Assembly: GCA_934747335.1 (NCBI GenBank)
Contig: CAKVGS010000010.1
Span: 1 to 57,664 of the forward strand
Direction of reading: 5' to 3'
Origin: an uncultured Candidatus Melainabacteria bacterium
Lineage (GTDB): Bacteria > Cyanobacteriota > Vampirovibrionia > Gastranaerophilales > Gastranaerophilaceae
Length of the DNA stretch: 57,664 bases
Made by a program: the position numbers and the translations under genes. Under the pieces are notes generated by a model, which was not told where the DNA came from, ran no database searches, and saw nothing but the letters and a program-made list of their open reading frames with translations. This document shows, one piece after another, positions 1 through 7,940 of this stretch (the first letter of the stretch is position 1; each line of letters begins with the position of its first letter).

Positions 1-463
1 ATCAGCACCTGTTGCATACATTGATGTAATTCAATCTTTTATGCAAGAACATAATTTGACGCCTCAAGAGCATTGTAAAAAAGAGTTTGAAAAAACTCTT
101 GAACAAAAACCAGAGTACGACAAATTAAAATCAGAGCTGGATGCGCTAAAAGAAAAAAGGGATTACAAAAGTATTTTAGAAAAAATGGGTATTATGGTTA
201 CTACACTACCTGACAATACTTTTGAACTTTCTCATTATTCTTCTTATATAAATAAAATCGCATTAAATGATTTGGGAATTAACGAAAATAAATTATTGGC
301 GAATGTTTCAAAAATAAAGGGTGATGCAGATTTTAGCGATTCTAACGCAACAACTTTGCCAATGTTGAAAGAGGTTGGTGGAGAATTGAATTTTGGTTAT
401 GCGAATATTTCTAATGTAAAGAATTTGAAATCAATTGCTGGGAAAGAAATTGAGTGGGAGTAG
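1..463 (+). CDS. 3' part of an unknown protein (5' end outside window)
   Basis: The reading frame is open from base 2 through the stop at 461-463. The ATG at 41 is therefore probably internal and the gene starts before the window. About 153 residues are visible. The first half is charged and probably helical or coiled coil (many K/E/L). The last 50 residues look like short leucine-rich turns with evenly spaced N, L and I. I do not recognise a named family. A 142-bp gap holding the promoter of the next gene follows. Function unknown. Confidence 0.6.
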   Translation, partial: SAPVAYIDVIQSFMQEHNLTPQEHCKKEFEKTLEQKPEYDKLKSELDALKEKRDYKSILEKMGIMVTTLPDNTFELSHYSSYINKIALNDLGINENKLLANVSKIKGDADFSDSNATTLPMLKEVGGELNFGYANISNVKNLKSIAGKEIEWE

Positions 464-514
464 AATAGGTTACTGATAAAATAATGAGGGTGTTATAAAC
501 TTTCTAAAATAAAA

Positions 515-577
515 AGTTAACTTTTGTAACAACTTTTGAATATTTAGTCAATTTTAAATCTTCATAAGCTTTATATT
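515..577 (+). promoter_or_regulatory. HLR1-like site plus promoter for the LysM-lysozyme-amidase gene
   Basis: The upstream element spans 515-530 (AGTTAACTTTTGTAAC); read on the minus strand it gives GTTACA-AA-AG-TTAACT. A CAATTT -35-like hexamer lies at 549-554 and TATATT at 572-577, with a 17-bp spacer. The expected transcript start is near 584, placing the element at about -69 to -54. The second half-site departs from the cyanobacterial HLR1 consensus at two bases. The same design precedes four other genes in the window. Confidence 0.6.
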
Positions 578-605
578 TTTTGGAAAAATATACAAGGAGA
601 ATACA

Positions 606-2627
606 ATGAAAATTACCCCACGTTATCAACAGCAATTACCTCAAAATAATTTAAGAAAACAACAAACAAATCCTAATTTTGAAGGCAGTAAAATTTTGCC
701 GAAAGTGCCTGACAAAGTAAAACTTGGCGCTATTGCAGCCTTATTTTTACTTCCGACTCTAAAAGTTGTAAATAATTGTACAGGTACAGATAATGGTAAT
801 AACATTGAAATAGTTGATTCTCCGATTGATACGGCTGATGTTAAAAACTATTTAGATATAACACCAGTTCAAAATCACATAGTTGAAGGCGGAGAAAATC
901 CGGGAAGTATTGCTAAAAAATACAACGTATCAACTATGCGTTTATTGGATGCAAATAACATGAAATCAACCGACGTTATTCATATTGGTGATACGCTAAA
1001 AATTCCTGAAGCATACACTGTTAAAAATGTTAAAAATGCTGATGATATAACAAAACTGACAGGTTTTAGCAAAGAGTTTTTAAATTCATTTATCCAAATG
1101 GAAGGTGTTAAATCAGAAGTTTATTTAGACAAAAACGGTAATCGCACAATTGGTATTGGTCACTATATTACGCCTGAAGAAGCGGGTAAATTTGCAAACA
1201 AAACTTTAAGTGATAAAGAAATTTATACTTTATTTGGTCAAGATATCATTAATAAAGACTTAAACTTGGAAACACTTATAGGTAAACAAGCTTATAAAGA
1301 AATGCCACTACACTTAAAAGAATCCATTATGGATTTGGTGTTTAATAAAGGCGAAGGCGCGCTATTAGAAAATAAACCTCTTGTTTCTGCTTTAAGTAAA
1401 AAGGATTACGCTTCTGCTGTTGCAAATCTTAATCAGAATTATTCTATAATCACAAAAGAAAATGGTGAAAAAATCAGAAAATATTCCAGTGGTTTGAGCA
1501 AACGCAGATTGTTTGATATGGCAAACGCATCTAAAATATTTAAAAATGGTATTCCTGATAACGTTTTACTTTCAGCAAAAAAAGTTTATTTAAACGGTTT
1601 AAACTTTATGAAGGAAGAAGTTGAAACAGGTTCTATTCCAAAAGAAGCTTATGAAAATGTTCAAGCAGAATATAAAGGTTTGGCATACAAATGGTTTAAT
1701 GGAAAAATTGGTGAAGAACTAAAAGGTTTGGATGTTCAAAAAACTGCACCTGCTCATAATGTTACGCCAACTGCTGCCGATAATTCAAAGAAAGTTTACA
1801 TAAATGGTCAGGCAACAGGTTTTACGGTAAATTCACTTTATGAATCTTGGAAATCAGGTGCAAAAGCACAATTGAGATATGTAGCCAGACCAAAACCTGA
1901 AATAGATGCAAACGGTAATTTAAAAGCATTGGTTAAGACTTTAAATCCAACAGGCAAAGGAAGTTTAAACGGTAAAACCATTATCATCAACCCCGGTCAT
2001 GGTGGCGCAATGAACCACAAAGATAAAAAAACAGGAAAACTTAATGTAAATTTTGACCCTGGAACGAGCAACGCTGTTATGGACAAAAAAAATCCAAACA
2101 AAGAAACTAATAACTTTATTGCAAATGCTGGAAAATCACTTGAAGAATGGGTTGTAAACGAACGTATTGCAAATGTTTTAGTTGAAAAAATCAGAAAAGA
2201 AGGCGGCAAAGTGGTCTTTGTTCAAGGTTCTGTTTACAGTGCTCAAAAAGCAATAAAAAACATTCAACAAAGCCAAAAAGTTAATATGATAGTTAGTTTA
2301 CACAGCAATTCTGCCGGAGATTCAAGAGGAATTTTTATTATCGGCAATAAACGTGGCGGCGCTGTTGACAAAGGAGATTTGCAATTAGCAGAAAAAATTA
2401 AAAATAAAATGAATCAAGACAGTTGGTTTAAGGGAATTACTCACTCAAAATCACAGTCATTAGGCGTATTGTCTTTGGACGGTACTCACACTTCACCAGT
2501 CCCTGGAGTTTTGATTGAAACCGGAAATTTGAAGAACGAAAAAGATGTAGCAAACTTGAATTCAAGCGACTTTAAAAATAGAATGGTCGAATCCATTTTT
2601 GCAAGTATTAAAGAAACTTTGCATTAA
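606..2627 (+). CDS. membrane-anchored LysM / GH24 lysozyme / amidase_3 murein hydrolase
   Basis: 673-residue multidomain peptidoglycan hydrolase. Residues 1-39 are polar and carry an NPNFEGSK motif. A hydrophobic segment (about 40-55) could be a membrane anchor. A LysM domain covers about 90-136. A GH24 (phage-type) lysozyme domain covers about 150-300, with the E166-x8-D175-x5-T181 triad intact. A C-terminal amidase_3 domain (about 455-673) keeps the NPGHGG, EEW, SLHSN and IETGN zinc/catalytic motifs. The protein could thus cut both the glycan strand and the peptide link. ATG follows AAGGAG. It appears monocistronic and is preceded by an HLR1-like promoter. GH24 domains are usually phage or endolysin-like, so domain acquisition is possible; base composition looks like its neighbours. 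Confidence 0.85.
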   Translation: MKITPRYQQQLPQNNLRKQQTNPNFEGSKILPKVPDKVKLGAIAALFLLPTLKVVNNCTGTDNGNNIEIVDSPIDTADVKNYLDITPVQNHIVEGGENPGSIAKKYNVSTMRLLDANNMKSTDVIHIGDTLKIPEAYTVKNVKNADDITKLTGFSKEFLNSFIQMEGVKSEVYLDKNGNRTIGIGHYITPEEAGKFANKTLSDKEIYTLFGQDIINKDLNLETLIGKQAYKEMPLHLKESIMDLVFNKGEGALLENKPLVSALSKKDYASAVANLNQNYSIITKENGEKIRKYSSGLSKRRLFDMANASKIFKNGIPDNVLLSAKKVYLNGLNFMKEEVETGSIPKEAYENVQAEYKGLAYKWFNGKIGEELKGLDVQKTAPAHNVTPTAADNSKKVYINGQATGFTVNSLYESWKSGAKAQLRYVARPKPEIDANGNLKALVKTLNPTGKGSLNGKTIIINPGHGGAMNHKDKKTGKLNVNFDPGTSNAVMDKKNPNKETNNFIANAGKSLEEWVVNERIANVLVEKIRKEGGKVVFVQGSVYSAQKAIKNIQQSQKVNMIVSLHSNSAGDSRGIFIIGNKRGGAVDKGDLQLAEKIKNKMNQDSWFKGITHSKSQSLGVLSLDGTHTSPVPGVLIETGNLKNEKDVANLNSSDFKNRMVESIFASIKETLH

Positions 2628-2635
2628 AATGTATT

Positions 2636-2800
2636 TTTTCTTCTTTATTGCAATAAAAGAAGAAAAAGTAAGCAAAAAGAAGAAATGGTGCATGTTTCCT
2701 ACAACCTTGCGGTTGTAGTTCAAATGGATAAATTAGCAGGCTGAGCCTGCACTTTCACGCTCTCTATCGCAGCTAACCGCTGCACGTTCGCGGTCGCGAC
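2636..2800. repeat. cluster of short hairpins in the gap between convergent genes
   Basis: The gap between two convergent genes holds three short inverted repeats: CTACAACCTTGCGGTTGTAG at 2699-2718, GCAGGCTGAGCCTGC at 2736-2750, and a GC-rich stretch with GCAGC...GCTGC and CGCGGTCGCG at about 2768-2800. It is also marked by AAGAAAAAGTAAGCAAAAAGAAG (in two overlapping parts), the tail of a repeat seen at 5.1 and 19.8 kb. No coding sequence is seen. Some of the hairpins may end transcription from either side. Confidence 0.5.
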
Positions 2801-2852
2801 TGTCGTTAATTTTTAAAATAAAATCTGTCTATAAGATACACAAGAATACAAT

Positions 2853-3701
2853 CTAACAATTAATCTCTAAGTTCGGATTTTTTCTAAACCAAGTTAATTG
2901 GCGTTTGGCATAATTTCTTGAATGTTGTTTTAGTTTGTCCAAAGCTTCCTCGAGTGTTGCCTGACCATCAAGATATGTCAAAATTTCTTTATAACCTATT
3001 GTGTCAACAATATTACCAATACGTCCATGTTTTGCAATGAGATTTTTTGTTTCTTCTATAATTCCCATTTCTACCATAATGTCAACACGTCTGTTAATCC
3101 TATCATACAGCCATTCTCTAGACGGTATTTCGGGCATAATCCATTCAACATCATATTCAGGTTCTTTTTCAAGTTGGATTTCAGAAAGCGGTTTCTTGAG
3201 AGTTTTAATAAGTTCTAGTGCTCTTATAATTCGTCTTAAATTAGCATCTTTTACTCTCTCATAAGTTATTTTGTCAACTTTTTCCAATTCTTCCAGTAAA
3301 TCTTCTTTTGAGCGTTTTTCCAATTCTGCTCTTAAGTCAAAATCCGTTTCAACTTTTGGCAGGTCATAATGTTCTAAAAGTACTCTAAAATACAAACCTG
3401 TTCCACCTGCTATGATTGGAGTTTTTCTGCGCGATAAAATGTTTTCAATTGCGTGTTTAGCATCTTCTACATAATTGCCGGCTGAATAATTGAATTCAGG
3501 TTCAACAATATCTATCAGGTGATGTGGAATTCCTTCGCGTTCTTCCATTGTGGGTTTAGCAGAAGCAATATCAAAACCTTTGTAGACAAGTCTTGAGTCC
3601 GCAGAAACAACTTCGCCATTGAGTTTATGGGCGAGTTCTATTGCAAGTTTTGTTTTTCCGCTTGCCGTCGGGCCTACTACTGCTATAACTTTTGGTTTCA
3701 T
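2853..3701 (-). CDS. miaA: tRNA dimethylallyltransferase MiaA
   Basis: 282 residues. Transfers a dimethylallyl group to N6 of A37 in tRNAs reading UNN codons. The P-loop GPTASGKT is at residues 10-17, followed by the ADSRLVYKGFDIASAKP motif, the IPHHLIDI segment and GGTGLYF, all typical of MiaA. It is slightly shorter than the usual ~300 residues, ending soon after the conserved YAKRQLTWFRKN motif. It is transcribed away from the TPR-NHL gene. The ATG sits 6 nt after a TAGAAT box (minus strand, 3713-3708) with no Shine-Dalgarno sequence, so a leaderless mRNA is likely. Confidence 0.95.
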   Translation of the reverse strand: MKPKVIAVVGPTASGKTKLAIELAHKLNGEVVSADSRLVYKGFDIASAKPTMEEREGIPHHLIDIVEPEFNYSAGNYVEDAKHAIENILSRRKTPIIAGGTGLYFRVLLEHYDLPKVETDFDLRAELEKRSKEDLLEELEKVDKITYERVKDANLRRIIRALELIKTLKKPLSEIQLEKEPEYDVEWIMPEIPSREWLYDRINRRVDIMVEMGIIEETKNLIAKHGRIGNIVDTIGYKEILTYLDGQATLEEALDKLKQHSRNYAKRQLTWFRKNPNLEINC

Positions 3702-3707
3702 AATTAT

Positions 3708-3740
3708 ATTCTACCTTAAAATTTAAAACTATGTTATAAT
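3708..3740. promoter_or_regulatory. divergent promoters of miaA and the TPR-NHL gene
   Basis: Two -10 boxes face away from each other across 21 bp: TAGAAT on minus (3713-3708) and TATAAT on plus (3735-3740, preceded by TG one base upstream, an extended -10). Each is followed by 6 nt and then ATG, so both transcripts should begin at or next to the start codon. No good -35 hexamer is visible for either. Confidence 0.55.
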
Positions 3741-3746
3741 GTGGGC

Positions 3747-4571
3747 ATGTTAAAACGAATTATTGCAACAATTTTATTATCAATGTCAATTTCTGTTTAC
3801 GCAGCAGAAATCCCGATTGACGCAAAACTTGATTACAACCAAGGTATAGATTTTTATAAATTAGGAATGTACGAAAGAGCTATTGAATCTTTCCGTTCAG
3901 CAATCAGAACATATCCTGATTATATTGATGCTTATTATAATTTGGCTACAATTTTGGAATATTTAAAACAGTATGCTGAAGCTTTAAATATCTATAAACA
4001 GGTTTATTTAAGAAATCCTAATGATTACGAAGTTATTTACAAATTGGCTTTGATGAGTTCTAAGATTGAAGATTATACAAAAGCTGCGGATTATTTAAAA
4101 TTAATACCTCAATCAAGCAGTTATTACGCCAGAGGTAAGGAGCTAGCTGAATCAATAAAGATTTCAACAACGCTTCCGCAACAGCAATCAAATGCGCCGT
4201 CAAAGATTGCAACTCAATCAGGAATTTATGAAAACATTTTGAGTCCGACAGGCGTTACAACCGATAATCAGGGCAATATCTATGTAGCAACTTTTTCGGA
4301 TAATACAATCATAAAAATTACACCGGAAGGTAAAAGACAAGTTTTCTTGAAAAGCGCTTTGATTAGCGGGCCAATCAGTTTAGCTAGCGATAGCGTAGGG
4401 AATATTTATGTTTCCAACTACAATACAAACAATGTTGTAAAAATTTCCCCTCAAGGCGTGGCGTCGGTTCTTGTTTCTAAAATTGATAAACCTTACGGAT
4501 TGCATGTTGAAGGTAACATGCTGTTTATAACTTGCCAAGGTTCTAATTCGATTTTAAGACAGAAGTTGTAG
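3747..4571 (+). CDS. secreted TPR protein with C-terminal NHL/SMP-30-like propeller repeats
   Basis: 274 residues. An N-terminal signal peptide (MLKRIIATILLSMSISVYAA) probably sends it to the envelope. Residues about 25-130 contain TPR units (DYNQGIDFYKLGMYERAIESF and so on), and residues about 155-270 contain beta-propeller repeats with the pattern GVTTDNQGNIYVATFSDNTI. That is too few blades for a full propeller, so it may oligomerise or be a partial fold. The start is ATG at 3747, not GTG at 3741, because GTG lies against the TATAAT box. It is probably a scaffold or binding protein; the ligand is unknown. Confidence 0.75.
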   Translation: MLKRIIATILLSMSISVYAAEIPIDAKLDYNQGIDFYKLGMYERAIESFRSAIRTYPDYIDAYYNLATILEYLKQYAEALNIYKQVYLRNPNDYEVIYKLALMSSKIEDYTKAADYLKLIPQSSSYYARGKELAESIKISTTLPQQQSNAPSKIATQSGIYENILSPTGVTTDNQGNIYVATFSDNTIIKITPEGKRQVFLKSALISGPISLASDSVGNIYVSNYNTNNVVKISPQGVASVLVSKIDKPYGLHVEGNMLFITCQGSNSILRQKL

Positions 4572-5137
4572 AGAAGTTTTGTTTTTATAGTTATTTCGTA
4601 AGTGCTAAGAAATAAGAATTTCTAAGATTTGTCGGTTGGGCATACTTGCCCAACAATAACATTTTAATGAGCGGGTGTGTAATTTTGTGTCCCGCCTGCT
4701 ATTATGGCTCAGCACGGCTTCACTAATATTTGCAATTTTTTTATTAAGTGCGGTAAAGAACGCTCAACTTATTACCCCTCACCCCTACCCCTCTCCCGCA
4801 AGGGGCGAGGGGAACCTCCCAACTAGTAGTTTTGCTTTGAGGATGACTCAGTGTGTTACATTGATATTGTAGCTTTATCAATGTCATCCGACAGTGTACT
4901 CTTTTCTTTTTGGTTACTTTTTCTTCTAGTGGCATTATTTTGAGGATGACTTGGCGTAAAAAATTAGTCTTTTAAAGTTACTAATGTCATCCGACCAAAT
5001 GTTAAAAGTCTTTTTGCCTACTTTTTCTTGTAATCTTATTTTGAGGATGACTAGGGTTGTTAAATTAAATCTAGTGGTTTTAATAAATGTCATCCGACAA
5101 TGTACTCTTTTCTTTTTGGTTACTTTTTCTTTTTAGT
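4572..5137. repeat. repeat-rich gap: IR hairpin, GC-rich repeat and three ~102-bp tandem units
   Basis: The gap before glyS holds no credible gene. GTTGGGCATACTTGCCCAAC at 4635-4654 is one of six hairpins of this type in the window. A CCCCTCACCCC...GGGGCGAGGGG hairpin follows at about 4772-4815. Three tandem units begin with GAGGATGACT at 4839, 4942 and 5043 (spacing 103 and 101 bp). Each carries GTCATCCGAC about 45 bp later, able to pair with GGATGAC, and a T-rich tail (TTTTTGG/CTACTTTTTCTT). A related copy in opposite orientation is at 19.8-20.0 kb. Two short open frames here lie in the repeat and are not called. Confidence 0.7.
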
Positions 5138-5163
5138 AAAGAAAAAGTAACTTGTGGTATAAT
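5119..5163 (+). promoter_or_regulatory. hairpin and -10 box before glyS
   Basis: A 14-bp perfect stem (GTTACTTTTTCTTT at 5119-5132 with its complement at 5138-5151) lies just upstream of TATAAT at 5158-5163. The ATG of glyS is 31 nt after the box, with GGAG before it. The hairpin may end transcription from upstream; the same stem occurs at 19767-19799. Confidence 0.45.
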
Positions 5164-5193
5164 GGGTTTAAAAGAATTAATGGAGAAAAATAA

Positions 5194-7182
5194 ATGAGCA
5201 AATATTTATTGGAAGTAGGTGTTGAAGAATTACCATACAAATTTATTCCGATGGCAATTTCTCAACTTAAAGTTGGTTTTGAAACATTTTTGAAAAATAA
5301 TAACGTAGAGTTTGGCGATGTTAAAGTTATGGCAACACCACGCCGTTTGGCAGTGATTGTAAGTGGTTTGGCAGCTTCTCAACCTGATGTTGAAAAGGTT
5401 GTTAAGGGTCCTATTGCTAAGGTTGCTTTTGATGAAAACAAAAACTTGACTAAAGCCGGTGAAGGTTTTGCTAAGAAAAACGGTGTTAGTGCGGATGAAC
5501 TTTATGTAGAGAATGATTACCTTTATGCGAAGATTTCTATAAAGGGTAAAAATACTAAAGACTTGTTGCAAGAAAACGTTCCTGTGATTTTTTCTAAGTT
5601 ACAAGGCCCTCACTTTATGAGATGGGGAAATAACGATGTTAAGTTTTCTCGTCCTATCCGTTGGGTACTTTCAATTTTGGACGGCGAAGAAGTTAAGATT
5701 AGAATAATTGATAAAGATTCTTCTAATATGACTAACGGTCATAGATTTTCTACTCAGAATATCGTTATCAATAATCCTGATGAATATGTTCAAAAATTAC
5801 GTGATGCTAAGGTTATTGTTGACCAAGACGAAAGAAGAGCTAAGATTGTTGAACTTACAAAGGCTGAGGCCGATAAGTTGAATGCGGTAACTAAGATTTC
5901 TGATGATTTACTGGAAGAAGTTACTTTTATTTGCGAATACCCTGTGGCTGTAACTTGTAACTTTGATGAAGCATTTCTTACTATTCCTCAAGAAGTTGCA
6001 GTTACTGTTATGGAAACTCATCAGAGATATTTTGCGCTTTATACTAAGGATGGCAAATTGATTAATAAATTTGTTACGATAACTAATTATATTGGTAATG
6101 AATTTGAAAATATCAAGGCAGGAAATTTGCGTGTAATTAAGGCTAGATTGGATGACGCAGTATTTTTCTTTAACGAAGATACTAAAAAACCGCTTGAAGC
6201 TTATGTTGAAAACTTGAAGGGCATGACTTTCCAAAAAGGTATGGGCTCTGTTTATGATAAGACTCAAAGAATTGTAAAACTTTCAGAAAAAGTTGCTAGT
6301 GAACTTGGAGTAAATAAACCTTCTATTAAGAGAACAGCAGAACTTTGTAAAGCTGATTTAGCTACAAACCTTGTGTTTGAGTTTACTGAACTTCAAGGCT
6401 TTATCGGTGCGGATTACGCTAGAGTAGCAGGCGAAGAAGTTGGTGTTCAAGAAGGTATTAAGGAACATTATTTCCCATTGAACGCTGATTCTGAAACGGC
6501 TAAGAGCATTGAAGGTCAAGTTGTTGGTATCGCAGATAAGATGGATACAATTTGCGCAGTGTTTGCTGCAGGTAAAAAACCAACAGGCTCTTCTGACCCT
6601 CTAGGCGTAAGACGTGCAGCTTTGGGTGTTATTAAGACCATTTTGGAACATGGCTTGAAATTGGATTTATCTAAACTTATTGATGAAACTTTGGCATTGT
6701 TGCCGGTTCAAGCGGATGTTAAGGCTGATGTTGAAGAATTTTTCGTTCAAAGATTAATTATTTTCTTGAATAACGATTATTCTAAGAATGTTTTAGAGGC
6801 ATGCTCTTCTGTTAACCCTTGCAAAGACCTTTGCGATTATGTTGAAAGAGTAAAGGCTGTTTCTGGTGGAGTTGATGAAAAACTTCTTGAAAACGCAAAT
6901 CGTGTTTTAAGAATTTTGAAAGAAGAAGTTGGAAGCGTTGATGAAACATTGTTTACGCTTGATGCTGAAAAAGACTTGTATAAGGCTGTTCAGGGTATTA
7001 AATTTAGCGGAGATTATAAAAAATATTTAGCTGATTTAACTCAAATTAATCCTGTTGTAACAAAATTCTTTGATGATGTTTTGGTAATGGATAAGGATGA
7101 AAAGGTGAAGAATAACAGACTTGCACTCTTGAACACTTTGAAAAATAAGTATATAATATTAACAGACTTTTCTAAATTGTAA
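5194..7182 (+). CDS. glyS: glycyl-tRNA synthetase beta subunit
   Basis: 662 residues, close to the usual ~690 for GlyS. It charges tRNA-Gly as part of an alpha2beta2 enzyme. The N-terminal LLEVGVEELPYKFIPMA motif, GPHFMRWG, FSRPIRW, VMETHQRYF and the DKMDTICAVFAAGKKPTGSSDP segment are all canonical. The alpha subunit (glyQ) is not adjacent and must lie elsewhere, unlike the usual glyQS pair. ATG is preceded by GGAG. Its third-position usage is richer in T than that of some neighbours. Confidence 0.97.
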   Translation: MSKYLLEVGVEELPYKFIPMAISQLKVGFETFLKNNNVEFGDVKVMATPRRLAVIVSGLAASQPDVEKVVKGPIAKVAFDENKNLTKAGEGFAKKNGVSADELYVENDYLYAKISIKGKNTKDLLQENVPVIFSKLQGPHFMRWGNNDVKFSRPIRWVLSILDGEEVKIRIIDKDSSNMTNGHRFSTQNIVINNPDEYVQKLRDAKVIVDQDERRAKIVELTKAEADKLNAVTKISDDLLEEVTFICEYPVAVTCNFDEAFLTIPQEVAVTVMETHQRYFALYTKDGKLINKFVTITNYIGNEFENIKAGNLRVIKARLDDAVFFFNEDTKKPLEAYVENLKGMTFQKGMGSVYDKTQRIVKLSEKVASELGVNKPSIKRTAELCKADLATNLVFEFTELQGFIGADYARVAGEEVGVQEGIKEHYFPLNADSETAKSIEGQVVGIADKMDTICAVFAAGKKPTGSSDPLGVRRAALGVIKTILEHGLKLDLSKLIDETLALLPVQADVKADVEEFFVQRLIIFLNNDYSKNVLEACSSVNPCKDLCDYVERVKAVSGGVDEKLLENANRVLRILKEEVGSVDETLFTLDAEKDLYKAVQGIKFSGDYKKYLADLTQINPVVTKFFDDVLVMDKDEKVKNNRLALLNTLKNKYIILTDFSKL

Positions 7183-7240
7183 AAAAATGTAACAAGTTAG
7201 AAAAAATGAGTCAATTTTTTCTTTCAGGATACTTTATACA
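7176..7240 (+). promoter_or_regulatory. HLR1 site (exact consensus) plus promoter for the gene at 7282
   Basis: The minus-strand reading of 7176-7193 is GTTACA-TT-TT-TTTACA-AT, an exact fit to the HLR1 consensus (G/T)TTACA(T/A)(T/A)NN(G/T)TTACA(T/A)(T/A). CAATTT lies at 7212-7217 and TATACA at 7235-7240 with a 17-bp spacer. The predicted transcript start is about 7247, which puts the core at -69 to -54. The site begins inside the last codons of glyS. Confidence 0.65.
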
Positions 7241-7281
7241 TATACAAAGTGAAGGTAGTAAAAATAATAAAAGAGGTCGTT

Positions 7282-7581
7282 ATGTTCAACCTAAAATTTT
7301 TAAAGTCACTAAAACAAGTATTAGATTCAAGAACGAATTTATTAACATTTTCAAGCGCTCAAAAACAAGCGAATGAAGATTATATAGCATCGCTCTCTTC
7401 AACAGAGCTTAAAATAAAATCTGACGAACAAAGGCTGGAAGCAATGGTCAGACAACAATTAAAAGAAGAATTTCCAAATATTGAAAAGAGTTCTTCTTAC
7501 GACTTATTGGTTGATGCAGTCATCCATAATTACAAGTCAAAACAGCTTCAGGCCACAGACAACGCCGAAATTAAAGAATAG
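7282..7581 (+). CDS. small orphan protein, 99 residues
   Basis: No family recognised. It is soluble and mostly helical by composition (K, E, Q, L, S rich), with no signal peptide or cysteine. The start is ATG at 7282, with GAGG 7 nt upstream. A GTG at 7249 in the same frame falls at the predicted transcription start and cannot be used. The gene is monocistronic: its own HLR1-type promoter lies upstream and a strong terminator downstream. Shared control with four other genes suggests a regulated accessory role. Confidence 0.7.
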   Translation: MFNLKFLKSLKQVLDSRTNLLTFSSAQKQANEDYIASLSSTELKIKSDEQRLEAMVRQQLKEEFPNIEKSSSYDLLVDAVIHNYKSKQLQATDNAEIKE

Positions 7582-7606
7582 TTGTCAATTATTTTACTAC
7601 ACATAT

Positions 7607-7642
7607 AAAACCGCCATCAAGTAATTGATGGCGGTTTTGTTT
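7607..7642 (+). terminator. rho-independent terminator of the 99-residue gene
   Basis: A 14-bp perfect stem (AAAACCGCCATCAA at 7607-7620, complement at 7625-7638) with a 4-nt loop, followed by T-rich sequence. Confidence 0.85.
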
Positions 7643-7671
7643 TGTGCTTTATTTAGTAAGTTATAGGTGTA

Positions 7672-7855
7672 ATTTACCCTCTCCAAGGGGGAGGGTAGAA
7701 AATCAAGTTGAGCATTGCGAAACTTAGATTTTCGGGTGGGGGTTCAAGCCGTAGGCGATAGATATATAAAAAACAAATACCCACCCGCATCTGTAAGGCT
7801 CGGCGCAACCTCGCCAACAGCTGCGCCCTCCCTAATAAGGGAGGGTGATTTGAAG
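7672..7855. repeat. dispersed GC-rich repeat (CCCTCTCC ... GGGAGGG family)
   Basis: It shares the core CAAGTTGAGC...GCGAAACTTAGA..TTCGGGTG with copies at 14633-14827 and 15211-15409. It ends in CCCTCCCTAATAAGGGAGGG, able to fold. A short open frame on minus lies inside it and is not called. Confidence 0.6.
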
Positions 7856-7882
7856 GTACGTTCTTAGATGCGTTAATAACAT

Positions 7883-7917
7883 TAAAAAAGGTGGGAAAAG
7901 CGTTAGCTTTTCCCACC
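7883..7917 (-). terminator. terminator at the end of secY
   Basis: On the minus strand GGTGGGAAAAGC (7917-7906) pairs with GCTTTTCCCACC (7901-7890) around a 4-nt loop and is followed by six T. Related GGTGGGAA and CTTTTCCCACCC strings recur near 10075-10140, between rpmD and rpsE. Confidence 0.8.
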
Positions 7918-7940
7918 CTATCAATTATTAATTTTTATCA

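Noticed and set aside
515..530. NtcA or CRP/FNR-type site
   Set aside because: The elements lack GTA-N8-TAC and TGTGA-N6-TCACA. The two exact copies fit a 10-bp direct repeat (HLR1) better than an inverted repeat, although some copies also look like TGTTA-N7-TAACA.
1997..2209. 70-codon minus-strand frame inside the murein hydrolase gene
   Set aside because: Antisense shadow of the amidase domain, with no promoter or ribosome-binding site.
4675..4935. Two overlapping open frames (65 and 63 codons) on opposite strands
   Set aside because: Both lie in dispersed GC-rich repeat and tandem-unit sequence, have no ribosome-binding site and no protein-like pattern.
4832..5137. CRISPR array
   Set aside because: Units are ~102 bp with diverged interiors and only three copies; no 25-40-bp identical repeats with unique spacers and no cas genes.
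7249..7281. GTG start extending the small orphan by 11 codons
   Set aside because: It lies at the predicted transcription start of the HLR1-type promoter; ATG 7282 has a GAGG site.
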